Positions 19,963-30,875 of a stretch of DNA of 64,000 bases are shown here, piece by piece. The position numbers and the translations under genes are program-made. The stretch's first letter is position 1, and each line of letters opens with the position of its first letter. The DNA is from Pseudomonas lini (GTDB lineage: Bacteria; Pseudomonadota; Gammaproteobacteria; Pseudomonadales; Pseudomonadaceae), in assembly GCF_001042905.1 (NCBI RefSeq), contig NZ_JYLB01000001.1, forward strand, positions 929,898 to 993,897, read 5' to 3'. Under the pieces are notes generated by a model, which did not search any database, was not told where the DNA came from, and was given only the letters and a program-made list of their open reading frames with translations.

Positions 19963-20835
19963 ATGAGCAATAGCACTTTAGAAAACTACGCACTCAATAA
20001 CTGGATGACCGCCACACCGACCATTGACACTTTATCGCTCTGTGAACTGACTCTGCCGGGCACCCATAACGCGGGCTGCGACTGGAAAGCGTCCTACCCG
20101 ATAATTCCCGGCGCCCATTGGCTGGCGTGCCAGCATGACTCGTTTTATGCCCAACTGAACAACGGTGCACGTGCGCTCGATGTTCGACTGGATTTCGACT
20201 TCGAGGCCACAGCGTTTGGTAAGTTCCGATTTCAGCACAACGGCTACCGCTCTTCCCGCAATTTGCAAATTCTCATCGCCGATATAAATCTCTTCCTTCG
20301 AGACAATCCCGACGAGTTTGTGATTCTTGACTTTCACGAACTTAAGAACGGAAAGCAGCCGTTTGACTACAGCCTCTTCAATACCCTGTTCCTAGGGTAT
20401 TTGGGCAACAGGATTATTCCCGCTGGAAATATGCATCTGCCCCTTGGCGATCTCAAAAAAATCAGTCGTGATCAGAGAGTATTGGTCGCTGCCCCATGGG
20501 ACATGGCGCTTGATCGAACCTGGTTTTGCAGCAAAATCGAGCACAAATGGAGTGGCATCGGTGATACAAATGTCGATGAACTGGAAAAACACATCATCGA
20601 AGTACTGAAAAGCCCTCCAGGCAAATGGGCGCCGTGGTCGCTTTCCGCAACCAGCTACGGCGCTCTCGGCGGCCCCGTAGACATTCATGCTCAACTTGAC
20701 TCATGGTTTGATCCGGCAAAATCCGACTGGGCGGAAAAGTGCAACATTATCAACGTCGACTTCTTTGAAGAAACGAAGATAGTTTCTTATTGCCGAACCG
20801 TAAATCTTAAAAAAGCGAGCAATCGAATCAAATAA
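19963..20835 (+). CDS. PI-PLC-like phosphodiesterase, copy 1
   Basis: 290 residues. The bacterial PI-PLC X-domain layout is clear: TLPGTHNAG with the first catalytic His35, GARALDVRL with Asp73 and Arg75, and FRFQHNGYR with the second His92, then DEFVILDFHEL. Such enzymes cleave phosphoinositides or GPI anchors by a His-His mechanism without calcium. No signal peptide or membrane segment is visible, so any secretion would be by another route. Start 19963 has AAGGA at eight bases; a nearby ATG at 19954 overlaps that site. The gene is more AT-rich than the kinase region and has a diverged second copy directly downstream. Confidence 0.8.
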   Translation: MSNSTLENYALNNWMTATPTIDTLSLCELTLPGTHNAGCDWKASYPIIPGAHWLACQHDSFYAQLNNGARALDVRLDFDFEATAFGKFRFQHNGYRSSRNLQILIADINLFLRDNPDEFVILDFHELKNGKQPFDYSLFNTLFLGYLGNRIIPAGNMHLPLGDLKKISRDQRVLVAAPWDMALDRTWFCSKIEHKWSGIGDTNVDELEKHIIEVLKSPPGKWAPWSLSATSYGALGGPVDIHAQLDSWFDPAKSDWAEKCNIINVDFFEETKIVSYCRTVNLKKASNRIK

Positions 20836-20990
20836 CCCCTCACGCAACCGCGCCATCAGTTAGCTATATTTGAGGAGATATTTCTATCGCTGGCAATATT
20901 GCCAAGCACTCCTATGCTGGTTTATGAACTTGTCTTTATGACAGCCTGACAATCCAGAAGCGGCCCTTCGCCGCCTCTGGTTCACGAACC

Positions 20991-21016
20991 ACTTCGCCCT
21001 ACGGACGGGGCGAAGT
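20991..21016 (+). promoter_or_regulatory. Hairpin just upstream of the second PI-PLC gene
   Basis: ACTTCGCCC (20991-20999) and GGGCGAAGT (21008-21016) form a 9-bp stem with an 8-base loop, ending 19 bases before the ATG at 21036 and about 9 before its AAGGA. There is no T run, so it looks like a 5' mRNA structure rather than a terminator. A smaller hairpin GCGGC/GCCGC precedes it near 20959-20973. Confidence 0.5.
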
Positions 21017-21035
21017 CAACGCACAAGGATGAACC

Positions 21036-21917
21036 ATGACTCACAGTGCAATAGGAACACTTGATAAACAGCGGTGGATGGGCAATGTTCTGGATATTGA
21101 TCTATTGAAGCTGACCGACATTGTCTGGCCCGGTACGCACAATGCCGGCATGGACAAAAAAGCGCCCAACTATGAAGTGGTGGTCGGCAACTGGACAATC
21201 TGCCAGAACGATTCATTTGCCTGGCAACTGGCCAATGGCGCGCGGGCTTTCGATCTACGGCTTGGTTACACATTCGGCCCCGTAGAGCCGGTGTTTTACT
21301 TTCATCACAATGGGTTTCAATCCCATCGGATCCTCGATGAACTGATCGATGCGGTATCGAACTTCCTGGATCGAAATCCGGATGAATTCATCGTTCTGGA
21401 CTTTCATCAACTTGGAATAGCGGGGAAACCCTTCGACTATCGAAAATTCAACGATGTGCTGGTGCGTCGCCTTGGGCTGCGAATCATCCCGCACAGCGAC
21501 GCGTTGAAAACCGTGGGTGAACTCAAGCGCACCAGTTCACTGCGCCGCATCGTCATGGCAGCCCAAGGTGCGTCGGGGCTGGACAGACAATACTTCTGGC
21601 CGCGCATACCGCACAAGTGGCTCGACCAGACATTCACTGATACCAGCGAGCTGCGTAGCCATATCGCTACGACCCTTGAAGATGCGCCTTACGAAACATT
21701 TCTCTGGTCGCTGTCGGCGACCACCTATTCGCTATTGGGCGGCCCGCAGCACATAAAAAGCCAAATCAATGACTGGTTCAGTACAACGCGCGACTGGGTA
21801 ACCCGTTGCAGCATCATTAACATCGACTTTTTCGACGAGTGCGAGATTGTCCGTTACTGCTGGAGCGCCTCCAGCATGAAAGCCGTGTATGGCCGTTCGT
21901 TGCATGAACGGCCCTGA
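21036..21917 (+). CDS. PI-PLC-like phosphodiesterase, copy 2
   Basis: 293 residues, diverged from copy 1 but colinear with it: VWPGTHNAG with His35, GARAFDLRL with the conserved Asp/Arg pair, FYFHHNGFQSH with the second His91, DEFIVLDFHQL, and the shared C-terminal SIINIDFFDE (copy 1 NIINVDFFEE). Again no signal peptide. AAGGA lies about seven bases before the ATG. The two copies share length and end points, so they come from an old duplication, and both keep the catalytic residues. Possible roles are host-lipid attack or phosphoinositide use on plants, insects or protozoa; the sequence does not decide. Confidence 0.8.
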   Translation: MTHSAIGTLDKQRWMGNVLDIDLLKLTDIVWPGTHNAGMDKKAPNYEVVVGNWTICQNDSFAWQLANGARAFDLRLGYTFGPVEPVFYFHHNGFQSHRILDELIDAVSNFLDRNPDEFIVLDFHQLGIAGKPFDYRKFNDVLVRRLGLRIIPHSDALKTVGELKRTSSLRRIVMAAQGASGLDRQYFWPRIPHKWLDQTFTDTSELRSHIATTLEDAPYETFLWSLSATTYSLLGGPQHIKSQINDWFSTTRDWVTRCSIINIDFFDECEIVRYCWSASSMKAVYGRSLHERP

Positions 21918-21996
21918 ACGATCAGCGTCGCAGGCTGGCACAGTGAGCCTGGAAAGAGGCATGATCAACGGGCGATAACAATAAAAGTGTCCTGAC

Positions 21997-22902
21997 ATGA
22001 GCCGACCAGCCAGAGTTACCGATCCTTCCTACGAATTGATGGACGACCATAACGGGTTGTCCATCATCTATCGTCAACACGGCTTCCCCTGCCCTTTGGT
22101 GCGCTGGCATTTCCACAAGGAATACGAACTGCACCTGATCGTCGCCAGCTCCGGCAAGGTGTTCATCGGTGACTACATCGGTAATTTCTACCCGGAAACG
22201 CTGTTCCTGACCGGCCCCAACCTGCCCCACAACTGGATCAGCCAGGTGGCCGAAGACGAAGTGGTGCCCAAGCGCGACATGCTGGTCAATTTCACTGACG
22301 AACTGTTTGAAAGCGGCCATCAGGTTTTCGCCGAGCTCAAGACGCTTGCACCCTTGCTGGAGCGCGCGCAGTACGGCATCGAGTTTCGCTGCAAGCGCAC
22401 GATCCGCCAGGCCATGACCTTGATGCAGCGCATTGCCGACACCCAAGGCATGACCCGGCTCGGGTACTTTTTCATTCTGCTGGAGTTGCTGGCGGCGTCC
22501 GATGACTATCAGTTGCTGTCCGGTGCCACGACGCCGCAACTGGCCGATGAACACAATATCGACCGTACCAACCGGGCGGTGGATTACATCTTTGCCCATT
22601 ACGCTCGGGACCTGCCGCTGGAAGAAGTCGCCGAGCACTTGGGGCTGACGCCAACCTACTTCAGCCGAGTGTTCAAACAAGCCACCGGGCGCTGCTTTAT
22701 CGAGTTCGTCAATCGCCTGCGCATCAGCAAATCTTGCGAACTGCTGGCCGATGGCGATAAAACGGTGACCGATGTGTGTTTCGAGTCAGGCTTCAATAAT
22801 ATTTCCAACTTCAACCGACGTTTCCAACAGCTCAAGGGCATGACGCCGTCGCACTACCGGCGGTTGGCGGTGCAACGTTTGACTGAGCAAAACCACGGTT
22901 AA
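21997..22902 (+). CDS. mtlR: AraC-family activator of the mannitol operon
   Basis: 301 residues: N-terminal cupin-like effector-binding domain (LVRWHFHKEYELHLIV, LTGPNLPHNWIS) and C-terminal AraC DNA-binding domain with two helix-turn-helix units (LEEVAEHLGLTPTYFSRVFK and VTDVCFESGFNNISNFNRRF). It lies directly upstream of mtlE on the same strand, the arrangement described for P. fluorescens MtlR, which activates the mtl genes in response to mannitol, sorbitol and arabitol. A palindromic repeat follows its stop, separating it from the mtlE promoter. Confidence 0.9.
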   Translation: MSRPARVTDPSYELMDDHNGLSIIYRQHGFPCPLVRWHFHKEYELHLIVASSGKVFIGDYIGNFYPETLFLTGPNLPHNWISQVAEDEVVPKRDMLVNFTDELFESGHQVFAELKTLAPLLERAQYGIEFRCKRTIRQAMTLMQRIADTQGMTRLGYFFILLELLAASDDYQLLSGATTPQLADEHNIDRTNRAVDYIFAHYARDLPLEEVAEHLGLTPTYFSRVFKQATGRCFIEFVNRLRISKSCELLADGDKTVTDVCFESGFNNISNFNRRFQQLKGMTPSHYRRLAVQRLTEQNHG

Positions 22903-22908
22903 AAGCAG

Positions 22909-22990
22909 GATCAAAAGATCGCAGCCTTCGGCAGCTCCTACAGAATCACGCGATCCCTGTAGGAGCTGCCGAAGGCTGCGATCTTTTGAT
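22909..22990. repeat. Inverted palindromic repeat (GATCAAAAGATCGCAGCC family)
   Basis: The element GATCAAAAGATCGCAGCC...CTCCTACA at 22909-22942 is repeated in inverted orientation up to 22990, giving a stem of more than 30 bp that probably ends mtlR transcripts. Confidence 0.85.
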
Positions 22991-23070
22991 TTCGGCCGTA
23001 TAAACCTGTACGGATTCAATCGGGATTAACTGCTAAAACACCGTCCTCTGCGCTTCCCGCATTGAACCCC

Positions 23071-23136
23071 AGTGCAAAAAAGTATCGGTCACAGTGCGAT
23101 GGATGATTTGTCAGTCCATCGATTGAAGGCTGTAAT
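23071..23136 (+). promoter_or_regulatory. Candidate mtl promoter with AraC-type direct repeats
   Basis: A sigma-70-like promoter: -35 TTGTCA (23108-23113), 17-base spacer, -10 TGTAAT (23131-23136). Upstream are two direct repeats 22 bases apart, AGTGCN11GGTCA from 23071 and AGTGCN11TGTCA from 23093; the second ends inside the -35 box. That is the layout of a class II AraC-type activator site, so I take it as the MtlR operator. CGATGGA/TCCATCG at 23097-23121 is a further inverted repeat. Start of mtlE is 23221. Confidence 0.6.
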
Positions 23137-23220
23137 CAGTGCACATTCTTCCTGCCTCGGAAGACACAAAAACAATAACTGTCCTTCTGTAACCCGCCGG
23201 GTGCAGAAAAGGAGTGCACG

Positions 23221-24531
23221 ATGCAACCTTCTGTAAAAGCTCTGCTTGCTCTCACCTGCATGACCCTCAGTAGCGTCAGCCTCGGCGCCCAGACCCTGAC
23301 CATTGCCACCGTCAACAACAGCGACATGATCCGCATGCAAAAGCTCTCGAAAACCTTCGAGGCCGAGCATCCGGACATCAAGCTCAATTGGGTGGTGCTT
23401 GAAGAAAACGTCCTGCGCCAACGCCTGACCACCGACATCGCCACACAGGGCGGGCAGTTCGATGTGTTGACCATCGGCATGTACGAAGCCGCGCTCTGGG
23501 GTGCCAAGGGTTGGCTGGAACCGATGAAAGACTTGCCGGCCAGCTACGCCCTCGACGACGTGTTCCCTTCGGTACGTGAAGGCCTTTCGGTCAAGGGCAC
23601 GCTCTATGCCCTGCCGTTCTACGCTGAAAGCTCCATCACCTATTACCGCACCGACCTGTTCAAGGATGCCGGGCTGACCATGCCCGAACGCCCGACCTGG
23701 ACTCAGATCAGCGAATTTGCTGGCAAACTCACCCATAAAGACAAAGAACAGTACGGTATCTGCCTGCGCGGCAAGGCTGGCTGGGGCGAGAACATGGCGC
23801 TGATCACCACTGTCGCCAATGCTTACGGCGCACGCTGGTTCGATGAGCAGTGGAAACCGGAATTCATCGGCCCCGAGTGGAAGAACGCGCTGAATTTCTA
23901 CGTCGACACCATGAAGAAATCCGGCCCGCCGGGTGCGTCGAGCAACGGTTTCAACGAGAACCTGGCGCTGTTCAACAGCGGTAAATGCGCAATCTGGGTC
24001 GATGCCAGCGTGGCCGGCTCGTTCGTCACCGACAAGACCCAAAGCAAGGTCAGCGATCACGTCGGCTTCACCTACGCACCGCATGAAACCACCGACAAAG
24101 GTTCGGCCTGGATGTATTCCTGGGCACTGGCCGTCCCGACCAGTTCCAAAGCCAAGGACGCGGCGAAAACGTTCAGCACCTGGGCCACCTCCAAGGAATA
24201 CGGTGCTCTGGTCGCGGAAAAAGACGGCATTGCCAACGTGCCGCCAGGCACTCGCGCCTCGACCTACACCGATGCTTACATGAATGCCGCGCCGTTCGCC
24301 AAGGTGACGCTGGAATCGCTGAAGGCCGCGGACCCGAGCAAGCCAAGCGCAAAGCCCGTGCCCTACATCGGCATCCAGTTGGTGACCATTCCTGAATTCC
24401 AGGCCGTGGGCACCCAGGTCGGCAAGCTGTTTTCGGCAGCGCTGATCGGCCAGACCACGGTCGACCAGGCCCTGACCGCCGCCCAGTCAACCACCGAACG
24501 AGAGATGAAGCGCGCCGGTTATCCCAAATAA
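23221..24531 (+). CDS. mtlE: Polyol ABC transporter, periplasmic binding protein
   Basis: 436 residues with a signal peptide (about residues 1-24, cut after SLGA) and the family 1 solute-binding fold: LTIATVNNSDMIRMQKLSKTFE, FDVLTIGMYEAALWGAKGWL, YALPFYAESSITYYRTDLFK. It captures mannitol, sorbitol (glucitol) and arabitol in the periplasm for the MtlFGK transporter. It is first of the seven-gene operon, with AAGGAG seven bases before the ATG and the predicted MtlR-controlled promoter upstream. A long REP palindrome separates it from mtlF, which should let it be made in excess over the membrane parts. Confidence 0.93.
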   Translation: MQPSVKALLALTCMTLSSVSLGAQTLTIATVNNSDMIRMQKLSKTFEAEHPDIKLNWVVLEENVLRQRLTTDIATQGGQFDVLTIGMYEAALWGAKGWLEPMKDLPASYALDDVFPSVREGLSVKGTLYALPFYAESSITYYRTDLFKDAGLTMPERPTWTQISEFAGKLTHKDKEQYGICLRGKAGWGENMALITTVANAYGARWFDEQWKPEFIGPEWKNALNFYVDTMKKSGPPGASSNGFNENLALFNSGKCAIWVDASVAGSFVTDKTQSKVSDHVGFTYAPHETTDKGSAWMYSWALAVPTSSKAKDAAKTFSTWATSKEYGALVAEKDGIANVPPGTRASTYTDAYMNAAPFAKVTLESLKAADPSKPSAKPVPYIGIQLVTIPEFQAVGTQVGKLFSAALIGQTTVDQALTAAQSTTEREMKRAGYPK

Positions 24532-24542
24532 CCACGCAACCC

Positions 24543-24670
24543 ATGTGGGAGCGGGCTTGTGTGGCGAGGGGGCTTGCCCCCGTTGGGTCGCGAAGCGGCC
24601 CCAAGGCTTTGCGACTGCTTCGCAGCCGAACGGGGGCAAGCCCCCTCACCACACAAGCCCGTTCCCACAT
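24543..24670. repeat. Long REP palindrome between mtlE and mtlF
   Basis: ATGTGGGAGCGGGCTTGTGT at the left and its near-complement at 24651-24670 close a stem that continues inward through GAGGGGGCTTGCCCC / GGGGCAAGCCCCCTC. The whole 128-bp unit is close to a perfect hairpin with a central GCGAAGC/GCTTCGC part. Confidence 0.9.
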
Positions 24671-24709
24671 TTGATCTTCATTCGCCTGTTCCTAATCGGT
24701 TCTATCGCC

Positions 24710-25636
24710 ATGAATATTTCAACTGTCAAAGCTCACATGGACATCCCCCAACCGGTGCGCAAAAGCCGGTTGACCAACCCCGGCTGGTTTCTGGTCAGCC
24801 CCTCGGTAGCATTGCTGTTGCTATGGATGATCGTGCCGTTGGGCATGACCGTTTACTTTTCAATGATTCGCTACAACCTGCTCTACCCCGGTGAAAACCA
24901 GTTCGTGGGGCTGGAGAACTTCAGCTACTTTCTGAGCGACTCGGGCTTCCTGCCTGGCGCCACCAACACCCTGTTACTGGTGGGCAGCGTGCTGCTGATC
25001 AGCGTGGTGTTCGGCGTGTTGATCAGCGCGTTGCTGGAGGCCAGTGAGTTTCTCGGTCGCGGCATCGTGCGGGTGATGTTGATCTCGCCGTTCTTCATCA
25101 TGCCCACCGTCGGTGCGCTGATCTGGAAAAACCTGATCTTTCACCCGGTCTCGGGGATTCTCGCCTACATCTGGAAACTGTTCGGCGCGCAGCCGGTGGA
25201 CTGGCTCGCGCACTACCCGCTGCTGTCGATCATCATCATTGTCTCGTGGCAGTGGCTGCCCTTCGCGATCCTGATCCTGATGACCGCTATGCAGTCCCTC
25301 GATCAGGAACAGAAAGAAGCCGCACGCCTGGACGGTGCCGGCCCCATCGCGATCTTCTGGCACCTGACCCTGCCGCACCTGGCGCGGCCTATTGCGGTGG
25401 TGGTGATGATTGAAACCATCTTCCTGCTGTCGGTGTTCGCCGAAATCTTCACCACCACCAACGGTGGCCCCGGTTACGCCTCGACCAACCTCGCCTACCT
25501 GATCTACAACCAGGCGCTGGTGCAGTTCGACGTCGGCATGGCGTCCGCCGGTGGTTTGATCGCGGTGTTGATTGCCAACGTCGCGGCCATCGTGCTGGTG
25601 CGAATGATCGGCAAAAACCTGACAGATAAAGCCTGA
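24710..25636 (+). CDS. mtlF: Polyol ABC transporter, permease 1
   Basis: 308 residues with six membrane helices and the MalF-type EAA loop EAARLDGAGPIAIFWHLTLP near residue 205-225. Part of the inner-membrane channel for mannitol/sorbitol/arabitol import. The reading frame is open through the REP element upstream to 24545, but the N terminus MNISTVKAHMDIPQPVRKSR then LTNPGW fits the family; the start at 24710 has no good ribosome site, which together with the REP may lower its translation relative to mtlE. mtlG follows after 10 bases. Confidence 0.92.
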   Translation: MNISTVKAHMDIPQPVRKSRLTNPGWFLVSPSVALLLLWMIVPLGMTVYFSMIRYNLLYPGENQFVGLENFSYFLSDSGFLPGATNTLLLVGSVLLISVVFGVLISALLEASEFLGRGIVRVMLISPFFIMPTVGALIWKNLIFHPVSGILAYIWKLFGAQPVDWLAHYPLLSIIIIVSWQWLPFAILILMTAMQSLDQEQKEAARLDGAGPIAIFWHLTLPHLARPIAVVVMIETIFLLSVFAEIFTTTNGGPGYASTNLAYLIYNQALVQFDVGMASAGGLIAVLIANVAAIVLVRMIGKNLTDKA

Positions 25637-25646
25637 GGCCTGCGCC

Positions 25647-26477
25647 ATGACTCTTCAACAATCCCGCCGTCTGCAAAGTCTGCTGCTCGGCACTCTGGCC
25701 TGGGCCATCGCGATCCTGATTTTCTTCCCGATCTTCTGGATGGTGCTGACCAGTTTCAAAACCGAAATCGACGCGTTCGCCACGCCGCCGCAGTTCATCT
25801 TCATGCCGACGCTGGAGAACTACCTGCACATCAACGAGCGCAGCGACTACTTCAGCTTCGCCTGGAACTCGGTGGTAATTTCCTTTAGCGCCACGGCCCT
25901 GTGCCTGCTGATCGCGGTGCCGGCGGCCTACTCGATGGCGTTCTACGAAACCCAGCGCACCAAAGGCACGCTGCTGTGGATGCTCTCCACCAAAATGCTG
26001 CCGCCGGTGGGCGTGCTGATGCCGATCTACCTGCTGGCCAAGAGTTTCGGTCTGCTGGACACGCGAATCGCGCTGATCGTGATTTACACGCTGATCAACC
26101 TGCCGATCGTGGTCTGGATGATTTACACCTACTTCAAAGACATCCCCAAAGACATCCTCGAAGCCGCACGCCTGGACGGCGCAACGCTGTGGCAGGAAAT
26201 GGTCCGGGTACTGCTGCCGATCGCCAAGGGCGGCCTGGCTTCCACGGTTTTGCTGTCGCTGATCCTGTGCTGGAACGAAGCGTTCTGGTCGCTGAATCTG
26301 ACCTCGTCGCAAGCCGCGCCACTGACCGCGTTGATCGCCTCGTACTCAAGCCCCGAAGGTCTGTTCTGGGCCAAGTTGTCGGCAGTGTCGACCCTGGCCT
26401 GTGCGCCGATTCTGATCTTCGGCTGGATCAGCCAGAAACAATTGGTCCGCGGTCTGTCGTTCGGTGCCGTGAAATGA
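25647..26477 (+). CDS. mtlG: Polyol ABC transporter, permease 2
   Basis: 276 residues, MalG-type permease with six helices, opening RRLQSLLLGTLAWAIAILIF and carrying the EAA loop EAARLDGATLWQEMVRVLLP. It pairs with MtlF and takes ATP energy from MtlK. GAGG precedes the ATG by about eight bases, and it is tightly spaced after mtlF, so the two are translated together. A REP element follows. Confidence 0.92.
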   Translation: MTLQQSRRLQSLLLGTLAWAIAILIFFPIFWMVLTSFKTEIDAFATPPQFIFMPTLENYLHINERSDYFSFAWNSVVISFSATALCLLIAVPAAYSMAFYETQRTKGTLLWMLSTKMLPPVGVLMPIYLLAKSFGLLDTRIALIVIYTLINLPIVVWMIYTYFKDIPKDILEAARLDGATLWQEMVRVLLPIAKGGLASTVLLSLILCWNEAFWSLNLTSSQAAPLTALIASYSSPEGLFWAKLSAVSTLACAPILIFGWISQKQLVRGLSFGAVK

Positions 26478-26510
26478 ATGTCCCCGGATCCCTGATCTGA
26501 CACAAAACCC

Positions 26511-26600
26511 TGTGGGAGCGGGCTCGCCCGCGATGACGTCGGCAAATTCAACCTGGATGTCGGCTGCTAAATCGCCATCGCGGGCAAGCCCGCTCCCACA
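26511..26600. repeat. REPIN between mtlG and mtlK
   Basis: TGTGGGAGCGGGCTCGCCCG at 26511 and inverted CGGGCAAGCCCGCTCCCACA ending at 26600, with about 50 bases of spacer. Confidence 0.9.
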
Positions 26601-26645
26601 AAAAGCTCACCAGGCGCAATTGAATTAACTCAAGCGGAGGCCCCC

Positions 26646-27749
<1,104 letters not shown>

Positions 27750-27763
27750 TCCGAGAGCATGCA

Positions 27764-29239
27764 ATGAAACTGAATAAACAAAACCTCAACCGCCTCGCCC
27801 CCGAGGTGGCCCTGCCCGCCTACAGCCTGAGCGATACCCGCCAAGGCATCGCGCACATTGGCGTCGGCGGTTTCCACCGCGCGCATCAGGCGTATTACAC
27901 CGATGCCTTGATGAATACCGGCGAAGCACTGGACTGGGCCATTTGCGGGGTCGGCCTGCGCGCCGAAGACCGCCGCGCCCGGGACGATCTCAAAGAGCAG
28001 GATTATCTGTTTACCCTGTTCGAACTGGGCGACGCCGATGACGCCGAAGTGCGGGTCATCGGGGCCATCCGCGACATGCTGCTGGCCGAAGACAGCGCCG
28101 AAGTGCTGATCGACAAACTCGCCGATCCAGACATCCGCATCGTCTCGCTGACCATCACCGAAGGCGGCTATTGCATCGATGACAGCAACGGCGAGTTCAT
28201 GGCGCACCTGCCGCAGATCCAGCATGACCTGGCTCACCCGAACGCACCGAAAACCGTGTTCGGTTTCCTCTGCGCCGCTTTGGCCAAACGTCGTGCAGCC
28301 GGTACGCCCGCGTTCACGCTGATGTCTTGCGATAACCTGCCGCACAACGGCGCCGTGACCCGTAAAGCCCTGCTGGCATTCGCCGCCCTGCGCGATGCCG
28401 ATCTGCGCGACTGGATCGAGCGCCATGTCAGCTTCCCTAACGCGATGGTCGACCGCATCACGCCGATGACCAGCACCGAGCATCGTCTGCAACTGCACGA
28501 TAAACACAGCATCGACGACGCTTGGCCGGTGGTCTGCGAACCGTTTGTGCAGTGGGTGCTGGAAGACAAATTCGTCAACGGTCGCCCGGCCTGGGAAAAG
28601 GTCGGCGTGCAGTTCACCGACGACGTCACGCCTTACGAAGAGATGAAGATCAAACTGCTCAATGGCAGCCATCTGGCCCTGACCTATCTGGGCTTTTTGA
28701 AGGGTTACCGCTTCGTTCACGAAACCATGAACGACCCGCTGTTCGTGCGCTACATGCGCACCTACATGGACCTGGACGTGACGCCGCAACTGGCGCCGGT
28801 GCCCGGGATCGACCTGACCGAGTACAAAAACACCCTGGTGGCGCGCTTCTCCAACCAGGCGATTGCCGATCAGCTGGAGCGGGTGTGTTCGGATGGCTCG
28901 TCAAAGTTTCCGAAGTTCACCGTGCCGACCATCAACCGCTTGATTGCTGATGGGCAGGAGACCAAGCGTGCGGCGCTGGTGGTGGCGGCGTGGGCGCTGT
29001 ACCTCAAAGGCGTGGATGAGAATGGCCAGACCTATGCAATTCCTGATCCGCGGGCGGCGTTCTGTCAGGCGCTGGTGGCCGATGATGTGTTGATCACTCA
29101 ACGATTGTTGGAAGCTGAGGAGATTTTCGGGACGGCGATTCCGCGTTCAGCCGAGTTTGTGGCAGCGTTCGAGTGGTGCTGTAACAGCTTGCGGGAGGTT
29201 GGGGTGACCCGAACCCTCGAAAGAGTGCTCGCCGCCTGA
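27764..29239 (+). CDS. mtlD: Mannitol 2-dehydrogenase
   Basis: 491 residues, the usual size of the long-chain polyol dehydrogenases. N-terminal NAD-binding fold with GIAHIGVGGFHRAHQAYYTD; central FTLMSCDNLPHNG; C-terminal catalytic helix with KIKLLNGSHLALTYLG, containing the Lys-Asn-His set used for catalysis. It oxidises mannitol to fructose, arabitol to xylulose and sorbitol to fructose with NAD. It is the first catabolic step; MtlY and MtlZ phosphorylate the products. It starts 14 bases after mtlK and is followed by a structured repeat. Confidence 0.93.
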   Translation: MKLNKQNLNRLAPEVALPAYSLSDTRQGIAHIGVGGFHRAHQAYYTDALMNTGEALDWAICGVGLRAEDRRARDDLKEQDYLFTLFELGDADDAEVRVIGAIRDMLLAEDSAEVLIDKLADPDIRIVSLTITEGGYCIDDSNGEFMAHLPQIQHDLAHPNAPKTVFGFLCAALAKRRAAGTPAFTLMSCDNLPHNGAVTRKALLAFAALRDADLRDWIERHVSFPNAMVDRITPMTSTEHRLQLHDKHSIDDAWPVVCEPFVQWVLEDKFVNGRPAWEKVGVQFTDDVTPYEEMKIKLLNGSHLALTYLGFLKGYRFVHETMNDPLFVRYMRTYMDLDVTPQLAPVPGIDLTEYKNTLVARFSNQAIADQLERVCSDGSSKFPKFTVPTINRLIADGQETKRAALVVAAWALYLKGVDENGQTYAIPDPRAAFCQALVADDVLITQRLLEAEEIFGTAIPRSAEFVAAFEWCCNSLREVGVTRTLERVLAA

Positions 29240-29241
29240 TC

Positions 29242-29344
29242 GTTCCCACGCTCTGCGTGGGAATGCAGCCCGGGACGCTCCGCGTCCCATTCAGAAGCGG
29301 ACGCAGAGCGTCCATTGAGGCATTCCCACGCAGAGCGTGGGAAC
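29242..29344. repeat. Cloverleaf-like palindromic repeat between mtlD and mtlY
   Basis: GTTCCCACGCTCTGCGTGGGAA at the left and its inverted complement ending at 29344 enclose GGGACGCTCCGCGTCCC and GGACGCAGAGCGTCC hairpins. It is a third repeat family distinct from the two others in this window. Confidence 0.85.
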
Positions 29345-29365
29345 GATCTTCGGTAGGGTGTTTCC

Positions 29366-30862
<1,497 letters not shown>

Positions 30863-30875
30863 AGAGTGAACAATT

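Noticed and set aside
29242..29344. tRNA-like cloverleaf between mtlD and mtlY
   Set aside because: Stem lengths and loops do not fit a tRNA: no T-arm GTTCRAxxC loop and no acceptor/anticodon geometry. It is a palindromic repeat.
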